Positions 22,789 to 34,046 of a stretch of 64,000 nt of DNA are shown piece by piece. A model generated the notes under the pieces. The model did no database searches, was not told the DNA's origin, and saw only the letters and a program-made list of their open reading frames with translations. A program made the translations under genes and the position numbers. This stretch comes from Durusdinium trenchii (Eukaryota > Sar > Dinophyceae > Suessiales > Symbiodiniaceae), in assembly GCA_963970005.1 (NCBI GenBank), contig CAXAMN010022006.1, positions 999,677 to 1,063,676 on the forward strand, in the 5' to 3' direction. Position 1 is the first letter of the stretch. The number at the start of each line of letters is the position of its first letter.

Positions 22789-23358
22789 TTACCTGGTGAC
22801 CAGGCGGCGCCCAAAATTGTTCCTTCCCTTCACTCTCGGCAACCAACCAATCTTGTAAAGTTCACCCAACAACAAGATGCACTTGTGAACGTTGCCAATC
22901 AAAAACCTGTGCTGAAGTTCTATCTCTTCACCTGGCAATGCATCAAACACGACCAATGTGGTTTCCTGTTGAACTGTCGTTCTCAAACTGGTACCTTGGC
23001 AGTCTTGGAGTTTCACACTGTTTTCATCTAAGCTAACATTGGCATAGTTCGAGGGAAACCCCTGACCGCTGTCGGGAATCACAAAATGTCTGCACGTCTC
23101 TGTTGCTAACCTCTGGAATGACCTCACACAAACAGAGCCATCTGTGTAAGTGCGGACAGAGGGTGGGCCAATGTGAAAGATCCTTCGAACGGCTGTATTC
23201 AATAATGAAGCTGCTGAAACACTGGCAATTGCATTTGGTCCAGAAGTCTGCCTTGATTGCTGTTGCTGTTGATACTGCTGTTGAACGTCTCTGTCCCTTG
23301 TTGCAATCGGTGAGGACAATCTCGACTCCAGTGGCCGTATCCATAGCACATGCGGCAC
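22789..23358 (-). pseudogene. copia protease region remnant
   Basis: Reads RHFVIPDSGQGFPSNYANVS, where DSGQG occupies the position of the aspartic-protease DTGxx, followed by the usual beta-rich segment. Low similarity; assigned mainly by position between nucleocapsid and integrase. Confidence 0.4.
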
Positions 23359-23402
23359 TGGTTCTGCCCAACATCACTTCCTCCTTTCTTTCCACTCTGC
23401 TT

Positions 23403-23899
23403 TCATTTCTGTTTTCCTTTGGACTTGCCGTTCTGTTTGCCCTTGTTCTTACCCTTCCGCTTTCCTCCTTTGTATCTTCGGCCTTTGCCCTTCAGTTCAC
23501 CACTGCCTCGACCGCCACAAGGAAATTGACACCAGCCTTTGCCTTTCTGTTTTTTTCTGTTTGCCTTTGCCTTTCTCCTTCTCGTCAATTCTGGCCACAT
23601 CCACTGGAGCCGGACCTGCATTGTGACCAGGTCCTCGAACCTCCTCGACCGCGCAAAACTTTGGAAGTTGTTGTCAAAGCTGACTGCACTGCTCCTGCCA
23701 CACTGCCTGAACTGCTGGAAGCCGACACTGCCCGCATTGCTGTAAGTGCATGCTTTGCTGCACTGGCTGCATTCGTTGCAGCTGCTGCCAACTGGGACAT
23801 CTGCTGTAGAAAGTTCCCTTCACCTTTTTGCAACCCTGGACAAGTGCCCATGCAGCTAAGGAAACGCAACGTCTGAACCTGCAATCGTTTTTCCTTCAT
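23403..23899 (-). pseudogene. copia gag/nucleocapsid remnant
   Basis: Lys/Gly/Gln-rich basic stretch (RKAKANRKKQKGKGWCQFPC, then a long KGKNKGK tail) typical of dinoflagellate copia gag before the protease. No intact zinc knuckle. Confidence 0.45.
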
Positions 23900-24461
23900 G
23901 TCTCCTGCTTGTTTTCTCTTGAATTTTCCTTCTCACACGCAACAGAGTTCATGCGGCTCAACAACCAAACAACACTCAAGCCATGCAACGTAACAACCTC
24001 TTGTTCCAACTCTTCCGAACAAAATTCAATGCCAAAACACAATGCCTCCCCACTGCACTCAACATTTGTGGTCACCGGTTGTGTTGTATAGCCCTGTGCA
24101 TGGCCAGGAGTCATGGCCGAAGGACTCGACAGATCACTCGCCCACCACGCAGTAGCATGTCAACGACACCGCTATCAAAAGCACACGCCAGCAAATTATG
24201 TTGGTCCACATGCATGTGGAATTGGGTGTGACAAATTCATGCATCAGCACCAAGCGCGCTGAGGTAACATGAGCTGAGAAAAGGAAAACCTTGGCGCACT
24301 TCCTCTTCCTCACACAGCGTCCAAGCAGGGCTGTTTCATCGCGGGACACATTTACGGGTAGTGTCTCGTGCACAAGTTTCCTGCGTGTTTTTTTCTGCTT
24401 TTGGCTCCAATTTTTTTGCCTGCATCGGTTGTGAGTCGAACGACGACTGTTCTTTGGAGGG
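23900..24461. other. No gene recognised
   Basis: No coding stretch or repeat that I can support before the assembly gap. Confidence 0.5.
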
Positions 24462-24471
24462 NNNNNNNNNN
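24462..24471. other. Assembly gap (10 N)
   Basis: Ten undetermined bases. Repeated sequence flanks the gap on the right, so it probably hides collapsed tandem units. Confidence 1.
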
Positions 24472-24474
24472 CGA

Positions 24475-24920
24475 TCTCCGCAGAAGGTTGCGCGTCAAGT
24501 CTCCAAAACGAGCGTTTCGTACGAGACTTCCTCAAAAACTCACACGTCAAAGTCTGCGAAACGAGCGTTTCGTACGAGACTTCCTCCAAAAGTCAAGCGG
24601 AAACCATCGGAGCACACACATCACGCAGCCCTGCCACGCAGTTTCGCGAGTCCAGCCCCTCCAAACAACATCCGCTCACACGCCAATCCCAATGCGACAG
24701 CGACATTCACCTCTACCACAACTCACAACCTCACGATTCCCTGCGCCTGCCACGAATCTTTCCGCGTCCACACGTCTAACGCGCACAAAGTACTGCGCCT
24801 GCCATGAAATGTCACTTCCGTTACACCTCGCAACCGCGCGATTCCCTGCGCCTGCCACGAGAATCGCGCTTCCACGCCTCAAAACCCGCACAAAGTCCTG
24901 CGCCTGCCACGAGAAGTGAC
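24475..24920. repeat. Two adjoining tandem repeat groups
   Basis: From 24500 to 24600 the block aacgagcgtttcgtacgaga plus cttcctc occurs twice about 60 bp apart. From 24725 to 24915 the core ctgcgcctgccacgaga recurs four times, alternating between two sub-unit types (dimer of ~115 bp). Confidence 0.75.
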
Positions 24921-25026
24921 AATATCATCTCATGTGAGCTTCAACAAAATTTGCACCACACCACACGTTTGGAATGATTTCGACCCGTTCTGAGCACACT
25001 CCCGCCCACCCAAATTGCCATTTCAG

Positions 25027-25381
25027 CTGAGACTTGTCAAGAAGGCATGATCAGCACTCGATCGGTGTCGTCCGAGGGTACTGAGATAGCTTTGACTCTT
25101 CGCCGCAACTGCCCTTTGCGCTGCACCTGGGTGAAGCACTTGCGAACGATGAGATTGAAACAGTTGCACTCTTGCAGGGTGTTTCAAATTGGGTCAACCA
25201 AGATTTTCTGGGTGTCCATGCTGATGAACTCCAGCTCACAGCCAAAGGTGCTGCGCATTCCTATGAGTGGAAGATTCTCGAGTACCGCGTTTTCGAACTC
25301 ATTGAAGCGATCAAATTCCTGCAGTTCGATTGTCAATTGAATTTCGTCGCGGGCCAGGGTGACCAGAATCAGGTGAAACAC
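25027..25381 (-). pseudogene. Truncated N-terminal domain of LRR_5 protein
   Basis: Reads LVTLARDEIQLTIELQEFDR, then FGCELEFISMDTQKILVDPI, closely matching the N-terminal domain of the LRR genes at 29.6-30.0 kb and 46.8-47.1 kb. The frame stops after about 120 residues with no LRR_5 repeats. Either a broken copy, or that domain by itself. Confidence 0.65.
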
Positions 25382-25447
25382 AAATGATCTTTCTGTACTT
25401 GCCGGTGTACTGTCTTGTGATTTCTCCTAACGTCGCAGGAAGGCACA

Positions 25448-25510
25448 TTTTTTTTGCACGGGTCGAGGCGCTATCTGCGCAGAGGATGCACAAGTCACCT
25501 TAGTCTAGTA
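25448..25510 (-). mobile_element. Very short 3' end of the retroelement family
   Basis: T8 (the A tract of a minus-sense copy) followed by gcacgggtcgaggcgctat and about 35 bp more of the family 3' terminus, then unrelated sequence: an extreme 5' truncation. No target-site duplication was found. Confidence 0.6.
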
Positions 25511-25539
25511 AAGGGAGGCTGGGCCCGGGACCTTCTCGA

Positions 25540-25770
25540 AGGGGGCTTAAGCCACCCCTTAAGCCCCTACGAAGGCCCACTCCCCTACCCCCCCGGCCAA
25601 AGGTACCGAAGCTTAAGCACCCCCTTAAGCCCCCCCTTAAGCTCCCCCTTAAGCCCCCCCTTAAGCCTCCCCTTAAGCCTCCCCTTAAGCCTCTCCTTAA
25701 GCCCCCTTGACCCCCCTTAAGCCCCCCTTAAGCCCTCCCTAAAGTCCCCCCTTAAGCCCCCCTTTCAGGC
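25540..25770. repeat. ccccccttaag array
   Basis: More than 15 copies of ttaagcc(c) spaced by 2-8 C residues; the core ttaa is palindromic. Open frames through it (Ser/Pro/Leu-rich) are repeat artefacts. Confidence 0.85.
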
Positions 25771-26689
25771 CCCGCTCTTGCAAAGAGAAATTGTAAGCAA
25801 TGTGGCGCATGAGGTCGTGGACCACTTGACCTGGACAAATGACGCGGAGAGCCCTGTGCAAGTCTTCAACTTCAACTCTCTCGGACATCCAGCACACTAC
25901 CCCGTTTTGCCTCCCGCCAAACGCAAGGCTGCCATGTGGCTGACGCCACAGCCTGACCTCCAGCAGGTCCAGCGACCGCCCTCTGACTTCCAGGTCTTCC
26001 GACCGCCCCCAGCAGGTCAACCAGGTGTCTGCGCGGCATCCCAGGCGAATCCTGCCTCGCAGGGGCCAACGTCGGACCTGCTCAGTAAGGACCTGCCTCA
26101 ACACCAGTTGCCAGCCTGGCACGAGATGCAGCGAGACGGTAACACAAATCAAACAGGCAGCGTGGGAAATTTTGGATCTGCTCAATCTCATCCGCCCACA
26201 GGTGATGGCCTTGCCCATCACAACGGAGCACGAGCCTGTCATGCTGTCTGCCAGGAAATGGTCGCGAACTTGAGAAGGCTCTTGAGCAGCTGCGCTGAGG
26301 AGGGAGACAATCTGAAAGCGTTGGCAGAAATCTTTCGTTGTTGATTCGCTTGTCATGCCCAGGGTAATCACCTGGACCCTTCTGGCTGACAGTTGGGCTG
26401 ACTCCACGTCCGTGCTTTAGCTTCCTATGTTCGAGCCAAAGATTCTGCGACTCCGACAGAGTTGATGCAAACCAAGGTAAAAGCAGGGACATGTCACGGA
26501 CTGACCTGCATAGCTCATGGACCTCGCGGCTTGCAAGGCTGTCAACCCGACATTCGCTTTTGCGCTGCCAGTGTTGGATTCATTTCCACACTGGTAGCGG
26601 AACTACCACAACTCCTTGGAACCTTGGTCCCGCCCTTTCACGTAACGGCCCTAGCGGCCAAGCTTCGCGCGTCGTGTTTGGTCATGGCG
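25771..26689. other. Open on both strands, undetermined
   Basis: A plus frame (25778-26344, Pro/Gln-rich) and a minus frame (26407-25739) overlap; neither has a recognisable family and part of the minus frame runs through the ttaag array. Could be 5' leader or LTR of the copia element that begins downstream. Confidence 0.4.
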
Positions 26690-27547
26690 CTGCTTGACAC
26701 CTTCAGGTATGTCAACTTCATCAGGGAGGAGAAGACGCAGAACAGCACCGAGGGCAAGAATGCTGGTGGCATCCTACGCTTCAATGGAGAAGCAACCAGG
26801 TTAGGTGAATACACCTGGAGGGTTTGTGCCCGCATGGCACGGGAAGCCGAGATGGACACCAGCGAGGTGAAGAAACAAGGACCACGAGGTTTCCGCCTAG
26901 TGGAAGCTTTCTGGCCCCGCATTTCGTGTCGCCCAGCAGATGCCCCACACGGTGCTCGCCAGCAAGGAGGGCGCGGAGAAACTGTTGGAGGCTTTGGCTT
27001 TCTCGCTGAAGCCGCGACGAGCTCAGGAGGCTCGCGAGCTCTACGCGGCGGGCGCGCGAGAAGGCCACGGAGCCAATGTCGACCTATTTAGTCCGTCGAC
27101 AGGCCTGAGACCAGGTTTTGACCGATCTGGACGAGGAGCTGAAGTTGCCGGAGGTGATGCTCGCTAAACAAGTTCTGGTCAATGCAGGCCTGACTGACCA
27201 ACAGGTCCTGCTGATCAGATCAGCTTTGGGTGGAAAGATCACCATGGCCGGCATCCAGTCCGAGCTCATCGCCCAGCACTCGCGACAACACGAACGAGAA
27301 CGTCAAGGGCGCAGCATTGGTTTTGAGTGGCCCACAGGCTCCGGGCGGCGTCAACGTGGAAAAGGAGGAGGACATGGAATGGGCTACTTCTCTGAAGAGT
27401 ACCCAGCCGAGGAGTATGAGCACGACCCTTACGACGACTTGAACGCCTACCCGTCCGAGCACTTCAACTACACCAATGAGGAGAACTACAACGACTGGCA
27501 GGACAACGGCCCCGGCAAGGAGGTGGATGAAGGGACACTTCTGTCCA
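26690..27547 (+). pseudogene. copia gag, first piece
   Basis: Contains GGILRFNGEATRLGEYTWRV (gag start typical of dinoflagellate copia), then, after a frameshift near 26910, QQMPHTVLASKEGAEKLLEA and LPEVMLAKQVLVNAGLTDQQ. The Tyr/Asp/Asn-rich segment 27400-27500 leads into the insertion point. Interrupted at 27547 by a 4.6-kb insertion. Confidence 0.7.
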
Positions 27548-27552
27548 TTTTT

Positions 27553-28785
27553 GCACGAGTCGAGGCGCTATGTGTGCAGGTTCTGCACAAGTCACCTTGA
27601 TCGAGTTAAGAAGGAGTTGCTATACAGGTTGCATTCCATCCGCGAGGAAGAGACCACCAAACAGCAAACAACCACAGCCCAAAAAGACACCAAAAAAGGA
27701 AGCAACCTGTTACGCAACTCGTATGGCCTTGCAGGCATAGTGAAGAGAGGTGAAACTGGGGCAACGAATCCAGCAATGCGCTCAGTATATCTTGTCCCTC
27801 AACAAACTCGTTTGCATATGAGCAATCCTGTGAGTAATCTTGTTCAAGCAGCAGGAGACACACCGACATCTCCCTCATTTGGCTGGAAGCGTGGACAAGT
27901 TTTGCTTCAATGCTCAGCAAGAGCCCTTGGAAGGCTCCAATGCGCAAGACACTGGCAGGTCCTCTAGAGACAAAATTGGACCCCCCTGTTTGTCAGATGG
28001 ACTGCTTTGCCGCACACGGCAACCAAACTCACTGTAGTCATGGTGTGGCAACTAGGGGAAGACCACTGCACTTGTGATCGGAATTTCCAAAATGCCGACG
28101 GCAAGAAACAGTGTATTGCCACTGTGCGATGTTGAACGAGGGAGCCACAGGAGTTGCATGTCCGGTTCCTCCCCCCAAGGGGGGAGGCAACAGAGGGAGC
28201 ATATCAAATCGGCCCCGACTCCAAAACGGCTCAGCAACGGGAGCGAGGCGAGACATGCTCCTGTGGACAGCAAAAGGTGAGCATACTTCATTGCAGTGAT
28301 GCTGCAGTCAGGTATCTGACATCTCCTTTCAATAGCGGCCAGGCAAAGTTCAGCCGATACATGCATGGCCCCATGAACTACTCGAAAATAGGTCAGGTGA
28401 AATGCCGTTTTCCTAAGTCTGTACACTGTACCCTTCCAGCACCACTACACGGGTAGCAGCCTGGGCACTGTCTAGCTACTCAAGCTAGCGAAGGCGAAGA
28501 GCAAAACGAAATGAACTGGCACTCTCAGGACCAACACACGGGCGCTAGTCCGAAGGCTAGCAGGCAAGCGGTTTACAGCATTTGCATGCACGGATCGATT
28601 GGTAGCGTGTGCCTGTTGCGGCGTGTGTCTGTTGATCCTCTCGTTGTCTTGGTCCTGGTCACTGGCACTTTCCCAATGGTATACCAAGGAGGTTCTTTGA
28701 TGGGTAGCCTTTGGATTGGGGCTCCAAAGCCAGCATACGGGTGCCAGCTGAGGGCACCGCTGCCTGCATCTCTGAGACATTGGCA
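27553..28785 (-). other. 3' UTR of retroelement copy, structured
   Basis: Between the LRR stop and the A tract. It holds a 20-nt G/C hairpin at 28168-28187 (stem cctcccccc with loop aa), a stem-loop at 28543-28560 (gctag...ctagc), and a G/T-rich stretch in sense orientation just inside the 3' end. The last ~50 bases end cctcgactcgtgc before the A tract, shared with the copies at 25.4 and 34.05 kb. Confidence 0.65.
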
Positions 28786-30029
28786 TTAATTATAGACTAC
28801 ACAGGAGTCATCTACCCATTTGTCCTCGTCCTTGGGAGTACGCGGCAACCAGCGAACCCACTGGGGCATATCAAGGTTGTCACACCTGAGAAAAGCATTG
28901 ACCCGAGAGTACGTACCTCTCCAAGTCATACATTTGCCAGCTCTTTGAAATTGATTGAGCTGCGTGCAGCCAGCGAAGGCACGCCTTGCAATATAGAGCA
29001 GCGTAGGTGGCACGCTGACCTCAGTTAAAGAGGTGCACTTGAGAAAGGCTTCCTGCTCAATAATTCGCAGTTTGCGTGGAAGCCTCAGGGGTCGCAAGTG
29101 TTTACAGTGTGCAAAGGCAGAGCCCATGATTTCCGTAACCTCTGTACGTGAGAGATCTACCAACTGCAGCTGCAGGCAACGTTCGCAGGCCGCTGGTCCA
29201 ATCCATGTAAAGTCTGGAGGCAGGGTCAATGAGGTTAAGCCAGCCTCAAGGAAGCAGCACTCTGGCAAGCACCGCTTCAAATTGGCAGGGTTGTACTCAG
29301 ACTTTTCCAAATCGAGCTGTCGCAAAGCTGTGCATTTTTCGAAAGCTCGAGGCATCAGCTCTGCCTGCGGGGCTAATCGATTGGTCGCATCATTACTGAT
29401 TCCAATTTGCGTCAGCAACCAACACTCTTCAAAGACTTGGGCCCCAAACTGCTTGCAGCCTGCAACAAGCACCTTGCAGAGTGCATAGCAACGGCAGAAG
29501 ACTCGTGTTTGTAGGCTGATGACTGCGCTATCCAGATGCACAGTTTGGAGGTGTTGGCAGTTGCGCCACGCTCCCTCCCCTATGATGCGATAGCCTGCGT
29601 CTACCTGCACATGTCGTACCTTTGCGACATGCGAAAAAGCTTGTTAGCATGGAATGGGACTCGAATGGCTTTGGCATCACCTTGCATTTGCCCCTTGTGT
29701 TCCGCCTCCTCAAAACATGGGCTCGAGATGACAGCAAAACAATTGCCATCTCGTAAGGTGTGCCAAATCGGGTCCACTAATTTCTTTTGTGAGTCACGGC
29801 AGACAAAATCCAGCTCACAGCCAAAAGTGCTGCTCTCTCCTATCTTGGGGAGTTGTTCCAAGACTGCACTTTCGAATTCCTGGAGGCGATCAAATTCCTG
29901 GAGCTCGATTGTCAGCTGGGTTTCCTCTCCCGCCAGTGTAGTTAAAATCAGATATCGCTCCATTGTGGGCTGGTCATCGATATGCTCTCTGCAGTCATGG
30001 CCTACAGTTCTTGGCTCGGCAGTGTGCAC
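28786..30029 (-). pseudogene. LRR_5 (BspA-like) protein, one frameshift
   Basis: N-terminal domain (30029-29640) reads LILTTLAGEETQLTIELQEF and FGCELDFVCRDSQKKLVDPI, a beta-grasp/ubiquitin-like-looking region. LRR_5 repeats follow (VRHVQVDAGYRIIGEGAWRN, then repeated AFxxCxxLxxLxLP units) to the C-terminus near PQWVRWLPRTPKDEDKW. The two frames join at an A5 run (29634-29638), so a one-base indel or assembly error breaks an otherwise full gene of about 410 codons. Second LRR gene of this copy. Confidence 0.75.
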
Positions 30030-30148
30030 TTGTCTTCGAGCCTAAAGGTCCTGCGGTAGACCACAACCGGGCTAACTTATCTGACAGTTGCTGACAGTTT
30101 CACAGTGTTGGAGAAGAGACAACTGCACGGGCAGCCGTCAGAGTGCTT

Positions 30149-31465
30149 TCACCTGGTACTATTGTGTTGTTTTGTCATCTCGACCCCTCGGGATATGCTT
30201 CTTTGGGTGCCTTGACTGCCACGTACGGACAGGTAGCAAATCCCTCCAGGGATGGTCAGTGCCTGACACCCCTCAAATGCATTGGCCGCAACATGTAGGC
30301 GGCGTCGGCTGACCTTTGTACTGCGATAGGTGAGGCACACTAACTTACTGCACCCTGCAAAGGCACTCTGTGTCCAATGTAGCGAAGTTGCTGGGGGAGC
30401 GCTACTGTACACAACGATCCACCGGCTTCGAAGGCCTCAGCACTAATTTCCGTTAGGTGCCTTGGCAAGGATATTTGCGCCAACGACCGACAATGCGCAA
30501 AGACTTGCATGTGCACAATGTCCACTTGTGTCTGCGAGAGGCACTTCTGTTAGTTGCTGGCGTTGCGCAAAGGCCTTACGCCCGATAAAAGCGGTTGCTC
30601 GGGGCATGCGAGTCACCCGTATTCCGGCCGAGTGGAAGCATCCCGTTGGCAAGCCTACAGGGGAGGACGACGCAACCCGCATATCAGTGACGGCTTTGGT
30701 CGGGGGGAGGCCAATCTGTGCAAGTCTTTCACATCCCTCAAAGGCATAGGGGGAAATGGTAGCTCCGCTGGCCAGTCGGCAGGAGTTTTCTGTGAGCACA
30801 CCTACCTGCTCGAGGGCACAACATTCTGCGAAGAGTCTGGCTCCTAGGGACACGCACCCTGGCATCGCCACTGTGCTGAGCGCATAACACCCTTGGAAGG
30901 CAGCATTCGCACTTGCCACCACAGAGCTAGGCAGTTTGACAATGGTGAGGGTGTGGCAGTAGCGCCACGCCCGTCGTTCTATGGTGTGATAGCCTGCTTC
31001 TACTTGCACATGCCGAAGCCGGGCTATGGCGAAAAAAGCTTTGGCAGGAGAATGCCTGATTCATTAGCTGGCCTTGGGGTGATCATCATACACTTCTCTT
31101 CGGGTCTGCTCCTTCGAGCTCACGACCCGGAAGCTTTTTTGGATGACCAAATGAAATCCCTTGTCGTCCCAGAGTTCTTCATGGATAGGGTCACTGAGAG
31201 GGCTGAGGGTGTCTTCTGCGATGAGCGTCAGCTCACATCCAAAAGTGTCAAAGCCAAAGCTTCTGGCCAGCAGCTCGACCAAATAGTCTTCTAGCATTTC
31301 CCAATGATGGTAAATGCTGACCGGTGCTATCACTTCGATTTCATTGCCTGCCATGGTAACTAACTTGAGGGAGCAGGGGCAGGTGCCTGCAAGGTTATCA
31401 TTGGCCCTCGCCCAGCTGACAAGCCCACAATAGCCAGTGCTGTTTAGCCGAGCAGGTATGGGCAA
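30149..31465 (-). pseudogene. LRR_5 (BspA-like) protein, several frameshifts
   Basis: N-terminal domain 31465-31064 (LVTMAGNEIEVIAPVSIYHH, FGFDTFGCELTLIAEDTLSP), LRR_5 repeats 31009-30443 (VEAGYHTIERRAWRYCHTLT...), last repeats 30525-30149 in another frame. More decayed than its neighbour at 28.8-30.0 kb. First LRR gene of this copy. Confidence 0.7.
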
Positions 31466-31497
31466 GCAAAAGTGGCTGCCTTTGGCTCAAACCAGTG

Positions 31498-32100
31498 CTA
31501 GTTACAACATGTGCACGGCTTGCCTCTGGTGATTGCTTCATGGATAACAGAGGCAGTGGCTGAGGAAGTGCTCGCTGCAGCCGTTGTTTGCTCAGCTGGT
31601 GCATTTGTTTGCTCGGTTTCTTCCTGCTCAGCTTTGATAGGATTCGTTTGATTCATTGTTTTATAGAAAGCATCGAACCTCGACCCTGTACGCTCTGCAT
31701 TAACTGCCTCCATGTCCTTTAAGTACCTTGCATGACTGAACCACTCGACTTTGTGCTGCCACTCAGCATCCGAAATGGCATTGTGCCACGGAAGCGCATA
31801 AGGCAGCATCGTTTTGTCAGCGAGGCCAGCCGGGTGTCCTAGTCGATAGTAGCGCTGGAGTAGTTCTTGAGGGGTGGACGTCAATGTGCCTCTTTTGGCC
31901 AGAATCTGCCAATTGGGTCGTGAGAGGACTCCGCAAGGCCAGTGAGAAGCCATTTGGAGATTATTTCATACTTATTGCCATTGCTCCGTGCCGCATAAGT
32001 GTCCTTGGCTCTGAGCAAAAGGCTTTGCCGGAAGGAGAAGCAACCTTGTCCCTCCGGTCTTCTTTCTCATCAGTGTTCCCTGCACCGGTAGGCTCAGTGG
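31498..32100 (-). pseudogene. C-terminal fragment homologous to the 645-residue protein
   Basis: The stretch LSRPNWQILAKRGTLTSTPQ / ELLQRYYRLGHP...ISDAEWQHKVEWF aligns with MSRTGWNLISTRYSLTKVPS / PVLSGYYSKGYP...YSEERWDQLLEWL of the gene at 48.6-50.5 kb. Upstream, frames carrying DKVASPSGKAF and IISKWLLTGLAE continue the similarity, with frameshifts, to the 5' truncation point near 32186. Its position ahead of two LRR genes repeats the gene order of the main block. Confidence 0.7.
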
Positions 32101-32186
32101 TCATGTTTGCCCGAGCGTGTGAACCTGGTACTGCTCTCTGGCTGTAGCCTCCATCGGGGGAAAGGGAGGAGCAGTCCCCGCGCACT

Positions 32187-32252
32187 GACACTTCTGTCCA
32201 TGTTGGCCGGTCAGGGACTCAACCTGAACGATGAAGAAGCCATGGAGTGTGC
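32187..32252 (+). pseudogene. copia gag, 66-bp second piece between two insertions
   Basis: Encodes LLSMLAGQGLNLNDEEAME, in frame with the pieces on either side once both insertions are removed. The small size shows that two independent insertions landed about 50 bp apart. Confidence 0.75.
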
Positions 32253-33060
32253 CGACGGGCCACAGCGCCATCCACTCCTTGGGACACGGGCCCTTGTGGT
32301 TGTTCCTTTGGATGGTCAGGCAAGTTGGGTGAACCCCTGCGTGGAGACTCTTCCGGCGTTCTCCTGGAGTCTCTGCTAAGGGGGGTCAGGCACACTTCAT
32401 TGATTGGTTGTTGACTTGGTGGTGTGGTTGGAAATGAATGGTTTGGATGATCGGTTCCTTCTCTTCTGGGGTTGGTTCCGTGACTCCTCTCCACGTCCTC
32501 CTCATCACCGCTCAGGGAAATGAATGGTCTGGGTGATCTTCACCTTTCTTTTTCGAGATTGGTGTAGTAATTCCCCTCCACGTCCCTGAGGGTCGACTTC
32601 TGGTCTTTTTTGTGTCCTGGCTTACGGTCAAAGTTCGTGCGAGGGTTGCCAAGCTCCACACGGATCAGACCGTCGGTTCCTCCGTGACGAATGCCAGTTT
32701 TCCAGTAGTCACGGTGTCCGGGGTAACCTGGACCTCCACCTGTCTCTTCCCATTCCTTCGGGTTTGGGGGTCATAGGTGGGGTGGGATCGCTGTCGACTG
32801 GGTCACCCAGCGGTCGAGGTTCTGGCTACCTCGGCTTAATGTACAGTCAGGCCCGACTTAAATCCAACACCAAGGATTGAGCTGGGCTGCAGGGGGACCA
32901 CACCCCGAAAGGGGGAGGATATAAGGTCAAGAACCGAAATTCCTCATGTGGGAACGTCTGCAGGCCACATTGGACCCAGGTTGTGGTCTTACAGTACCAC
33001 TGCTTGTCGGTCCTTTGTGGTGGAAAGGGCACCGCCCCAGGGTGCGCCCCAAGAGGGAGC
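32253..33060 (+). other. Unidentified segment of retroelement copy
   Basis: By comparison with the main block this should be the first LRR gene, but no LRR pattern is visible. An imperfect ~80-bp duplication starts with aatgaatggt at about 32430 and 32519. Either another insertion or 5' rearrangement. Confidence 0.4.
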
Positions 33061-33240
33061 CTAAAGGTACCAAGCGACATGGCAAGCAGGGCCTTTTTGG
33101 ACTGCACGGCGCTCCGGGAGACTGGTCAAGTTACCCGGCCGGCACAAATGGCGAGGAATCCATGCGGAAGAAAACGCCTTCGCCATCTGCCCAGGACTGA
33201 GATGGCCGCCCTGGTTGCACATGATCCCAGACACGGGATA
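33060..33240 (+). pseudogene. 3' end of a first LRR_5 gene
   Basis: Across frames the plus strand reads MASRAFLDCTALRE, then an equivalent of ENAFAICP and PPWLHMIPDTGY, matching the C-terminus of the LRR gene at 45.9-47.2 kb (SRAFLDCTALRR...PPWLHMIPDMGY). Confidence 0.65.
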
Positions 33241-34046
33241 TGTATCTGGCCCAGCCTGAAGGGACCCCTTCCTGCCAAGCCAAGGTCCCACTGTGGGCAC
33301 GCGGAACCTTCATCCTTAGGCTTTTCACATGGGATGGAGATCTGAAGCAAACTGGGGGCAAAGAACAGGTTTCGCCTAGGACAAGCCGCACAGTCCAGGC
33401 AGCTGCAATCTACGGTCTAGGGGAGTGACGGTCAACTGCCACCTCCAAATCAGGGCTGGGAGGAACATCACACACTTCTGTCCCGATTCCTGTGGGCTCA
33501 AGCTTGCAATTTGCAAGTGGCTGGCATGGCAGACGCTACCCGCAGATTTAGCCAACAAACCAGTAAGGAAAGATTGTCGGCACTGCCTCTAACACTCACC
33601 ACCCTGGCGGGTGCAGATATTCAGGTTGTAGTCGACCCGTTATGAGCATGTTAGACTCCATAGTTTCGAAACTGCAGTGCTGGAACAGCTCCCCTATTTG
33701 GGAAGCAACATGCGAGCTGCAATTCGAACAAAAAGGCACCCATGAAGTCTTAACTGACCCCATTCAGAGCACACTACGTGCCGGCCAGTGCTTTTACGCG
33801 CTTGCCCGGCCATGTTTTGTGGAAGCAGTACACAAGGGTCAGCTCAAAGGAGAAGCCAAAGCCATACGCGTGCCTTTTTTTTGGCAGAAATGACAAAATT
33901 CCACACAAGCTTTTTCCTTCCACACGGAAGTCCGTCATGTCCTAGTCGAGGACGGTATTTTTTTTGCAGGGGTACGGGCGCTATGTGTGCCGAGAGGCAC
34001 AAGTCACCTTGGATGAATTCGCAGAGTCGGATGAGAGGATACGAGC

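Larger units (their letters stand above)
19240..23900 (-). mobile_element. Degraded Ty1/copia retrotransposon
   Basis: On the minus strand the domains occur in copia order with many frame breaks: gag/K-G-rich nucleocapsid (23.9-23.4 kb), protease region (23.36-22.79), integrase (about 22.6-21.7), reverse transcriptase (about 20.9-20.2), RNase H end (19.9-19.6). No long terminal repeats were identified by eye. The copy is clearly non-functional. Confidence 0.75.
27534..32200 (-). mobile_element. 5'-truncated giant retroelement copy with 14-bp duplication
   Basis: Minus-sense insertion. The A tract is T5 at 27548-27552. The 14-bp duplication gacacttctgtcca lies at 27534-27547 and 32187-32200. 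Between them, in sense order: C-terminal part of a 645-protein homologue, two LRR_5 genes, about 1.2 kb of 3' UTR. Deleting it and one duplicate restores the copia gag frame exactly. 5' truncation, A tract and duplication are hallmarks of target-primed reverse transcription. Confidence 0.85.

Noticed and set aside
24475..24920. CRISPR-like array
   Set aside because: Repeats are few, imperfect and irregularly spaced, and the genome is eukaryotic.
25454..25770. Ser/Pro/Leu-rich ORF on the plus strand
   Set aside because: Produced by the ttaagcccc array.
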